From assembly GCA_013816105.1 (NCBI GenBank), contig JACDEY010000061.1, positions 1 to 6,641 of the forward strand: a stretch of DNA of 6,641 bases. The letters run 5' to 3'. A model generated the notes under the pieces. The model searched no databases, had not been told where the DNA came from, and was given only the letters and a program-made list of their open reading frames with translations. The DNA is from Actinomycetota bacterium (lineage in GTDB: Bacteria > Actinomycetota > UBA4738). The translations under genes were made by a program, and so were the position numbers. Of the stretch, positions 1 to 6,641 are shown one piece after another. Positions within the stretch are counted from its first letter, which is position 1. Every line of letters starts with the position of its first letter.

Positions 1-328
1 CACGACTCTGGTGGGCCCACATCGTGACGACCTGGCGCTCTCCGTCCAGGGCCTCGCCGCGAGGGGATTCGCGTCTCATGGGGAGGCCTGGGGGGCGGCG
101 GTATCGTTGCGCCTCGCGCTAGCGGGGGCAGTGCGCGCAGTGGCGGGAGAGAGCCCATTGACCTTCCTCGACGACCCGTTCTCAGCGCTGGACCCGGAGC
201 GCAGAGTCCGGTTGGCGGCCGGCCTGGGCGACCGTGGTCAGACCCTGATGGCCGTCCCCGACGAGGCCCAGGTGCCTTCGGGGGCGCGGGTCTGGCACGT
301 GAAGGGAGGCTCGGTTGGGCCGTCGTGA
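1..328 (+). CDS. recF: RecF, DNA replication and repair ATPase (3' part only)
   Basis: RecF is an SMC-like ABC ATPase that binds gapped DNA and, with RecO and RecR, helps load RecA. Only the last 108 residues are present; the reading frame is open from base 2 and the true start lies upstream of the window. Visible motifs, counted from the first whole codon, are T-L-V-G-P-H-R-D-D at about 2-10, typical of RecF; S-H-G-E-A-W at 25-30, the ABC signature region in the form usual for actinobacterial RecF; and F-L-D-D-P-F-S-A-L-D at 55-64, which is Walker B plus D-loop. The stop is TGA at 326-328. The gene overlaps the start of dciA by 14 nt, suggesting translational coupling. Position between (presumably) dnaN and gyrB fits the origin-proximal cluster. 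Identification is secure even though the Walker A half is missing. Confidence 0.93.
   Translation, partial: TTLVGPHRDDLALSVQGLAARGFASHGEAWGAAVSLRLALAGAVRAVAGESPLTFLDDPFSALDPERRVRLAAGLGDRGQTLMAVPDEAQVPSGARVWHVKGGSVGPS
304..309 (+). promoter_or_regulatory. Ribosome binding site deciding the TTG start of dciA
   Basis: GGGAGG lies inside the last codons of recF, five bases before a TTG at 315-317. No ATG or GTG occurs in this frame near it; the next in-frame ATG is at 459, inside the conserved domain, so the TTG is the best start. Seen in sequence; use in vivo is inferred. Confidence 0.6.
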
Positions 329-689
329 TGGGGAGCGGTCCCGGCGCGCTGGGTCACCCGGCGGGCGGCGCCGCGCCCCGGCGAACCGTGCGACCGAGCC
401 GCAGGGGCTCGGCTCCATTCTCCAGGACCTCCTCCTCCGCCGGCCGTGGAGCCCGGGGATGACGCTTGGGGAGCTCGCCCGTCGTTGGACCTCGGTCGTC
501 GGGGAGCGGCTTGCCCAGGAGTCCATCCCCGTGTCACTGGAAGGTGGCACACTCGTGGTCCGGGCCTCCTCCTCGGCCTGGGCCGCGCAGCTGCGGTTCC
601 TCGGGGCGGAGGTGGTGGATGGCGCGAATCGGGTGGTGGGGGGGGAGTCGGTGCGGCGGCTGTCAGTGGTTGTCGATCGGGGTGGATGA
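315..689 (+). CDS. dciA: DciA-like DUF721 protein, predicted replicative helicase loader
   Basis: A protein of 124 residues with a basic, disordered-looking N-terminus (about residues 1-28, rich in Arg and Gly) followed by a DUF721 domain. The domain signs are the helix around G-S-I-L-Q-D-L-L (33-40), then L-A-R-R-W-T-S-V-V-G (54-63, with the conserved Trp58 and Val-Gly), then G-T-L-V-V-R (78-83) and S-S-A-W-A-A-Q-L (86-93). In other bacteria DciA binds and loads the DnaB helicase in place of DnaC/DnaI; that role is inherited from the family and not shown here. It starts at TTG 315 inside the recF end and ends at TGA 687-689. The recF-dciA-gyrB order is normal for actinobacteria. It is at the short end of actinobacterial members as I know them, but the domain looks complete. 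Confidence 0.85.
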   Translation: MGRRDGERSRRAGSPGGRRRAPANRATEPQGLGSILQDLLLRRPWSPGMTLGELARRWTSVVGERLAQESIPVSLEGGTLVVRASSSAWAAQLRFLGAEVVDGANRVVGGESVRRLSVVVDRGG

Positions 690-723
690 GGGGCTGAAAC
701 TGCTGCTCGTATGGCATTTCCGA

Positions 724-732
724 TGCTAGAAT
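724..732 (+). promoter_or_regulatory. Putative extended -10 promoter for gyrBA
   Basis: TGC-TAGAAT is an extended -10 element: TGn at 724-726 followed by TAGAAT at 727-732, five of six matches to TATAAT. It sits in the noticeably AT-richer gap between dciA and gyrB. The -35 region around 704-709 (TGCTCG) is poor, as expected for an extended -10 promoter. Transcription would begin near 739, giving a leader of about 75 nt before the GTG at 814 but only about 15 nt before the ATG at 754. Prediction by pattern only. Confidence 0.45.
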
Positions 733-735
733 TGA

Positions 736-2736
<2,001 letters not shown>

Positions 2737-2758
2737 GGCCCTGCTGGACATTCGATAG

Positions 2759-5191
2759 ATGGCGACGGCTGAGCGGATAGAACCGGTCCTGATCGAGGAG
2801 GAGATCCAGTCCTCCTTCATCGACTACGCCATGTCGGTGATCGTCTCGCGGGCGCTGCCCGACGTGCGCGACGGGCTCAAGCCGGTCCACCGGCGGATCC
2901 TGTTCTCGATGCTCGAGGGCGGGCTGCTTCCAGACCGGCCCCGGCGGAAGTCCGCGTCCGCGGTCGGCGACGTCATTAAGAAGTACCACCCCCATGGAGA
3001 GGGAGCCGTCTACGACGCCCTCGTGCGGCTGGCGCAGGACTTCTCGCTGCGGTACCCCCTCATCGATCCGCAGGGCAACTTCGGCTCGGTCGACGGCGAC
3101 CCGGCGGGGGCCATGAGGTACACGGAGGCGCGGCTGGCACCGCTCGCGATGGAGCTGCTGCGGGACATCGACAAGGAAACCGTCGACTTCGAGCCGAACT
3201 TCGACGGGTACGAGGTGCAGCCGGTGGTCCTGCCGGCGAGGTTCCCGAACCTCCTCGTCAACGGGTCACAGGGAATCGCCGTCGGCATGGCCACGAACGT
3301 CCCGCCGCACAACCTCGGCGAGGTCATCGACGGCGTCATCGCCTCCATCGAGGACCCCGAGATCTCGGTCAAGGACCTGATGCGCAAGATCAAGGGGCCC
3401 GACTTCCCGACGGCCGGCATCATCATGGGCCGGGACGGGATCAGGGACGCGTATGAGACCGGACGCGGATCCATTCGGATGCGCTCCCGCGTGCTGATCG
3501 AGGAAGGCCGCCAGGGACGTCAGCGGCTGGTCGTGACCGAGCTGCCGTACATGGTCAACAAGGCCCGGCTCGCGGAGAAGATCGCTCATCTCGTCCAGGC
3601 GCGCAAGATCACCGACATCGCCGATCTGAAGGACGAGTCCAGCGGGCGCGGCGGCATGCGCCTGGTCATCGACCTCCGCCGCTCGGCCAACCCGCACGTG
3701 GTGCTGAACCAGCTGTACAAGCACACCCAGCTTCAGGAGAACTTCGGCGTCATCATGCTGGCCCTCGTCGACGGTGTGCCGCGGACGCTCAACCTCGCCC
3801 AGGTCATCCGCCACTACATCGAGCACCAGGTCGAGGTGGTGCGCCGGCGCACGCGATTCGAGCTCCGCAAGGCAGAGGAACGCGACCACATCGTCCAGGG
3901 GCTTTTGATCGCCCTAACCAACATCGACGAGGTCATCCGCATAATCCGTGCCTCCAAGGACGCGGACGAGGCGCGTCGCAAGCTCATGCGCACGTTCGAG
4001 CTGTCGGAGGTCCAGGCGAACTACATCCTGGACATGCCCCTTCGTCGCCTCACCCGCCTGGAGCGACGGAAGCTCGAGGACGAGCACCGGGAGCTGCTCG
4101 CTTCCATCGAGCGGCTGAAGGCGCTCCTCGCCGATGCCGTGGCTTTGCTGGGGGTCGTGAAGGACGAGCTCCTCGCCGTTCGCAAGCGCTTCTCCGATCC
4201 GCGCCGTACCGAGATCCGCACCGACTTCGGTGACATCGACATACAGGACCTCATCCAGGAGCAGGACGTCATCATCACTGTCTCGCGCGCCGGTTACGTG
4301 AAGCGCCTGCCGATCGAGACCTACCGGCGCCAGGGCCGCGGGGGCCGCGGCGTGATCGGCGCGAACCTCAAGGCCGACGACATCATCTCCCAGGTCTTCA
4401 CGACCACCACCCACGACTACCTCCTGTTCTTCACGAACCGCGGCAAGGTCTATCGCGCGAAGGTCCACGAGGTGCCGGAGGGGTCCCGGACGGGGCGGGG
4501 AATCTACGTGGCCAACGTCCCCGGCATGACGCTCGGACCCGACGAGCGGATCGCCTCCGTCATCGACACGAAGGAGTACACGGCCGGCAAGTTCCTGGTC
4601 TTTGCGACGAAGAAGGGCATGGTGAAGAAGACGTCTCTCGCCGAGTACGCCTCGCCCCGAACGGGGCTCGCCGCCATCAACCTGAAGCATGGCGACGAGC
4701 TCATCGGAACGATCCTCTCGGACGGGAAGGACGACATTCTGCTGGTGTCACGGCAGGCCCAGGCCACACGGTTCTCCGAGGCGGGCGTCCGCCCTACAGG
4801 CCGCCAGACCGCGGGCGTGATCGGGATGAGGCTCCGTCAGGGAGACGAGGTCATCGCTATGGTCGCGACGAGCCAGGGCGACGGGCTCCTCACCGTCACG
4901 AACAACGGGTTCGGTAAGCGCACCCCCTTCGAGGAGTACCAGAAGAAGGGACGCGGCGGGCTCGGGGTGAAGACCGCCATGTTGACCGACAGGGTGGGGG
5001 TCCTCGCTGGTGCGTTCCCCATCTCGAAGGAGCAGGACATCCTCGTCATCGCGAACGACGGGGTCGTGATCCGCGTCCCGGCATCACAGGTGCGCAAGGC
5101 GGGCCGCGCCACTCAGGGAGTACGGGTCATGCGCCTCGGCAAGGGTCGATCGGTCGTCGCCGTTGCTCCGGTGATCATGCAGATGGAGTGA
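2759..5191 (+). CDS. gyrA: DNA gyrase subunit A
   Basis: GyrA is the DNA breakage-reunion subunit of gyrase; its active-site tyrosine forms the transient covalent bond with DNA, and its C-terminal beta-pinwheel wraps DNA. The 810-residue product begins at ATG 2759 and shows A-L-P-D-V-R-D-G-L-K-P-V-H-R-R near residue 32-46, the quinolone region H-P-H-G-E-G-A-V-Y-D at 77-86, and catalytic Arg120-Tyr121 in A-M-R-Y-T-E. The pinwheel includes the GyrA-box equivalent Q-G-R-G-G-R-G (525-531) and a later G-R-G-G-L-G (731-736). Having a GyrA box rather than none, and lying just after gyrB, argues for gyrase and not topoisomerase IV. The start lacks a clear Shine-Dalgarno, so translation is probably coupled to gyrB, 22 nt upstream. 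Positions equivalent to E. coli Asp82 and Ser83 are Glu81 and Gly82; Asp87 is kept as Asp86. Confidence 0.97.
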   Translation: MATAERIEPVLIEEEIQSSFIDYAMSVIVSRALPDVRDGLKPVHRRILFSMLEGGLLPDRPRRKSASAVGDVIKKYHPHGEGAVYDALVRLAQDFSLRYPLIDPQGNFGSVDGDPAGAMRYTEARLAPLAMELLRDIDKETVDFEPNFDGYEVQPVVLPARFPNLLVNGSQGIAVGMATNVPPHNLGEVIDGVIASIEDPEISVKDLMRKIKGPDFPTAGIIMGRDGIRDAYETGRGSIRMRSRVLIEEGRQGRQRLVVTELPYMVNKARLAEKIAHLVQARKITDIADLKDESSGRGGMRLVIDLRRSANPHVVLNQLYKHTQLQENFGVIMLALVDGVPRTLNLAQVIRHYIEHQVEVVRRRTRFELRKAEERDHIVQGLLIALTNIDEVIRIIRASKDADEARRKLMRTFELSEVQANYILDMPLRRLTRLERRKLEDEHRELLASIERLKALLADAVALLGVVKDELLAVRKRFSDPRRTEIRTDFGDIDIQDLIQEQDVIITVSRAGYVKRLPIETYRRQGRGGRGVIGANLKADDIISQVFTTTTHDYLLFFTNRGKVYRAKVHEVPEGSRTGRGIYVANVPGMTLGPDERIASVIDTKEYTAGKFLVFATKKGMVKKTSLAEYASPRTGLAAINLKHGDELIGTILSDGKDDILLVSRQAQATRFSEAGVRPTGRQTAGVIGMRLRQGDEVIAMVATSQGDGLLTVTNNGFGKRTPFEEYQKKGRGGLGVKTAMLTDRVGVLAGAFPISKEQDILVIANDGVVIRVPASQVRKAGRATQGVRVMRLGKGRSVVAVAPVIMQME

Positions 5192-5197
5192 TCCCCC

Positions 5198-5221
5198 CGG
5201 CGCCGGTGTGTGACGGCGCCG
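5198..5221 (+). terminator. GC stem-loop after gyrA, possible terminator or attenuator
   Basis: CGGCGCCG at 5198-5205 pairs perfectly with CGGCGCCG at 5214-5221 around an 8-base loop, seven bases after the gyrA stop. No T-run follows, so it is not a classical intrinsic terminator; U-tract-less hairpins have been proposed as terminators in actinobacteria. Partial termination between gyrA and the next gene, or mRNA 3'-end protection, are both possible. Confidence 0.4.
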
Positions 5222-5237
5222 CCCGGATGGGTATCTT
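5210..5237 (+). promoter_or_regulatory. Weak candidate promoter for the DUF3566 gene
   Basis: GTGACG at 5210-5215 (four of six to TTGACA) and TATCTT at 5232-5237 (four of six to TATAAT) are 16 bp apart, placing a start near 5244, about 22 nt before the ATG. The -35 overlaps the right half of the GC stem-loop. Pattern match only; read-through from gyrA is an alternative. Confidence 0.3.
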
Positions 5238-5253
5238 GGCACGTTGTGTCCGC

Positions 5254-5258
5254 AGGAG
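5254..5258 (+). promoter_or_regulatory. Ribosome binding site of the DUF3566 gene
   Basis: AGGAG lies seven bases before ATG 5266, a good match at ideal spacing, and fixes that start. Confidence 0.65.
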
Positions 5259-5265
5259 CTGAAGC

Positions 5266-5682
5266 ATGAGGACAGCGGTCAGGGCCCCGAAGGTGAGGCC
5301 GGCCACCGAGGACGGGCGAGCGAGCGGTCGGCGCGCGCGCGTCGTGATCCGGCGGCTCGAGCCGTGGTCGGTCCTGAAGTTCTCCCTGCTCTTCTACTTC
5401 TGTCTCATGATGATCTTCGTGGTGGCCATGCTCCTGCTCTACTGGGTGCTCGGCCTGACCGGTGTCCTCGACTCGCTCTCTCAACTCATGGTCACCCTCG
5501 CATTCGGGGACGAGGAGACTGGCTTCCAGTTCAACGGTTTCTGGATCTTCTCCCGTCTGTTTCTCGTGGGAACCGTGGGCGTCGTGCTCTGGTCGCTCGT
5601 CAACTGGCTCGTGGCGTTGCTGTATAATCTGGTATCGGACGTGGTAGGGGGCATCTCGGTGACCCTTGCCGAACGGCGGTGA
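5266..5682 (+). CDS. DUF3566 family membrane protein
   Basis: A 138-residue protein with a basic, probably cytoplasmic N-terminus (residues 1-30, many Arg), then the V-I-R-R-L-E-P-W-S-V-L-K motif (27-38) that marks DUF3566 proteins, a first hydrophobic helix at about 38-63, a polar connecting stretch with G-D-E-E-T-G at 81-86, and a second hydrophobic helix at about 92-122. The family is found beside gyrA across Actinomycetota (Rv0007 in M. tuberculosis occupies the same place); its molecular function is not established and I do not assign one. The start at 5266 is supported by AGGAG seven bases upstream. A perfect TATAAT lies within its 3' codons at 5623-5628. Confidence 0.87.
   Translation: MRTAVRAPKVRPATEDGRASGRRARVVIRRLEPWSVLKFSLLFYFCLMMIFVVAMLLLYWVLGLTGVLDSLSQLMVTLAFGDEETGFQFNGFWIFSRLFLVGTVGVVLWSLVNWLVALLYNLVSDVVGGISVTLAERR
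5623..5628 (+). promoter_or_regulatory. Perfect -10 hexamer inside the DUF3566 gene
   Basis: TATAAT occurs in frame as the rare codons TAT AAT (Tyr-Asn) near the end of the gene, about 150 nt before tRNA-Ile. No convincing -35 is seen 16-18 bp upstream (TCAACT at 5600-5605). It may be an extra internal promoter for the tRNA unit, or chance. Confidence 0.2.
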
Positions 5683-5710
5683 TCCGACGAAGGCGTCCGC
5701 TGTCGCGCCA

Positions 5711-5740
5711 TTGACACCCCTCGAAGCCCGCGGGTAGGCT
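5711..5740 (+). promoter_or_regulatory. Strong housekeeping-type promoter for tRNA-Ile and downstream genes
   Basis: A perfect TTGACA at 5711-5716 is followed after 18 bp by TAGGCT at 5735-5740, a common actinobacterial -10 form. The predicted start is near 5747, leaving about 32 nt of leader before the tRNA. In that leader CCTCGG (5750-5755) can pair with CCGAGG (5775-5780), which includes the first two tRNA bases. Position, spacing and consensus make this the most convincing promoter in the window. Confidence 0.75.
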
Positions 5741-5778
5741 TGCCCCGAGCCTCGGTCCCGCCCTTGGCACCACGCCGA

Positions 5779-5852
<74 letters not shown>

Positions 5853-5866
5853 CCGAACACTTTCCA

Positions 5867-5872
5867 AGGAGG
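5867..5872 (+). promoter_or_regulatory. Near-perfect ribosome binding site of the small membrane protein
   Basis: AGGAGG at 5867-5872, five bases before ATG 5878, is the strongest Shine-Dalgarno in the window and shows the short reading frame after the tRNA is a real gene. Confidence 0.8.
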
Positions 5873-5877
5873 GAAAC

Positions 5878-6030
5878 ATGGGTGATGAGAAGGGCGGGAA
5901 GCTGAAGAAGTTCTTCCTCTTCGCCGCCATCGCAGGACTCGTCGGTGCCGTCGTGTCGTTCTTCAAGCGTCGCCGCGGTGGCCTGGACGACAACGACTGG
6001 CAGGAGCTCCCGCCCCCGCAGGGGGGATAG
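5878..6030 (+). CDS. Small single-helix membrane protein, DLW-39-like
   Basis: A 50-residue protein: a Lys-rich start (M-G-D-E-K-G-G-K-L-K-K, 1-11), one hydrophobic helix at about 12-29, a positive cluster K-R-R-R (30-33), then an acidic, Trp-containing tail with D-D-N-D-W (37-41) and a Pro-rich end. Charge placement suggests a single-pass protein, but both flanks are basic, so topology is unclear. Actinobacterial genomes commonly carry a DLW-39 family protein of about 40 residues next to tRNA-Ile/tRNA-Ala after gyrA, with a membrane helix followed by an acidic D-x-W motif. Position and layout match that family, but the motif here is D-N-D-W rather than D-L-W, so this is a likely relative, not a firm member. 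Function unknown. It starts 25 nt after tRNA-Ile and probably shares its transcript. Confidence 0.75.
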   Translation: MGDEKGGKLKKFFLFAAIAGLVGAVVSFFKRRRGGLDDNDWQELPPPQGG

Positions 6031-6055
6031 GCCCGAACCCCCGTCGGTCGGCGGC

Positions 6056-6641
6056 ATGAGCGCCGACGCTCCGCACTGGCGCGTTGCGCTGGACGCAGCC
6101 GGCCGGGCCGGCGTCGCTCTTCGGCCCCTCGAAGACCTCGATGACGCCGATCGGGCGCGCCGCGTCATCGATTCCGTGTGGGGCGAGCAGGTCCTGCCCC
6201 GGGAACTGATCAGGGCCTTTCAGCACGCCGGAACCACCCTCATCGGGGCCGAGGAGGGGGACCGTTTCGTCGGCTTCGTGTTCGGCTTCGCCGGCCTCGA
6301 CCCGGACCTCCACGTCCACTCTCATATGCTCGCCGTGCTCCCCCCCTGGCGATCTCGTGGCGTTGGCTTCGCGCTCAAGCTGGCCCAACGCGCCGTCTGC
6401 CTGGACCACGGTATCGAGGAGGTTCGGTGGACCTATGACCCGCTCGTGGCTCGCAACGCCCGGTTCAATCTCGTGAAGCTCGGCGCCGATGCCGTGCGGT
6501 TGCTTCCCGCCTTCTACGGGGAGATGACCGACCGTCTGAACCGTGGCGATCGAAGCGACCGCTTCGAGGTCCGCTGGCGCCTTCGCTCGGACCGCGTCGA
6601 GCGCGCGCTCCGGGGCGAGGCCACCCGGCCGCCCGTGGGAG
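6056..6641 (+). CDS. GNAT-family acetyltransferase, COG3375 type (5' part only)
   Basis: The frame is open from ATG 6056 to the window end: 195 residues, lacking the C-terminus. GNAT features are a beta-strand pair around T-L-I-G-A-E-E-G-D-R-F-V-G-F (60-74) and the acetyl-CoA binding turn R-S-R-G-V-G (99-104). The block H-S-H-M (88-91), L-K-L-A-Q-R (107-112), W-T-Y-D-P-L-V-A-R-N-A-R-F-N-L (125-139), K-L-G-A (141-144), F-Y-G-E-M-T-D-R-L-N (153-162) and S-D-R-F (167-170) is characteristic of the COG3375 predicted acetyltransferases, whose substrate is unknown to me. Such proteins are sometimes labelled chorismate synthase in databases, which this sequence does not support. The Shine-Dalgarno is weak (GGCGG at about 6050-6054). 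It begins 25 nt after the small membrane protein gene and is probably expressed with it. Confidence 0.8.
   Translation, partial: MSADAPHWRVALDAAGRAGVALRPLEDLDDADRARRVIDSVWGEQVLPRELIRAFQHAGTTLIGAEEGDRFVGFVFGFAGLDPDLHVHSHMLAVLPPWRSRGVGFALKLAQRAVCLDHGIEEVRWTYDPLVARNARFNLVKLGADAVRLLPAFYGEMTDRLNRGDRSDRFEVRWRLRSDRVERALRGEATRPPVG

Noticed and set aside
3914..4690. A 258-residue minus-strand frame opposite gyrA
   Set aside because: It is the antisense image of the gyrA codons; there is no independent evidence for it.

Overview
The window is a GC-rich chromosomal segment (roughly two thirds G+C by eye) with every recognisable gene on the + strand. The order recF - dciA (DUF721) - gyrB - gyrA - DUF3566 membrane protein - tRNA-Ile(GAT) - small membrane protein is the conserved gene neighbourhood beside the replication origin in Actinomycetota. 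The RecF signature S-H-G-E-x-W, the DUF3566 protein and a TTGACA-N18-TAGGCT promoter also fit that phylum. The class cannot be fixed from the sequence; several gyrase motifs differ from the Streptomyces/Mycobacterium pattern, so a deep-branching or uncultured lineage is possible (inference).

Layout. 1-328: 3' end of recF, cut by the window edge. 315-689: dciA, overlapping recF by 14 nt, with a TTG start. 690-813: AT-richer intergenic leader with a putative extended -10 promoter ahead of gyrB. 814-2736: gyrB, most likely starting at a GTG rather than the in-frame ATG at 754. 2759-5191: gyrA, 22 nt downstream, with no good Shine-Dalgarno. 5192-5265: short gap with a GC stem-loop and a candidate promoter. 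5266-5682: DUF3566 two-helix membrane protein. 5683-5778: gap with a strong consensus-like promoter. 5779-5852: tRNA-Ile. 5878-6030: a 50-residue single-helix protein with a near-perfect ribosome binding site. 6056-6641: GNAT acetyltransferase of the COG3375 type, cut by the right edge.

The first four genes handle replication: RecF in gap repair and fork restart, DciA in loading the replicative helicase, and GyrB/GyrA in removing the positive supercoils that replication makes. The later genes appear to form a second unit driven from the promoter at 5711-5740, which would co-transcribe tRNA-Ile, the small membrane protein and probably the acetyltransferase.

This is essentially an ordinary housekeeping region. 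I see no mobile element, CRISPR array, toxin-antitoxin pair or defence system. The points most worth a second look are an AT-rich 17-bp inverted repeat inside gyrB that replaces the normal GC-ending codons, a GyrA quinolone pocket with Gly at the Ser83 position and Glu at the Asp82 position, a variant GyrA box, an Ala in the GyrB K-G-L-G-E-M motif, and the compact tRNA-Ile/small-protein transcript.
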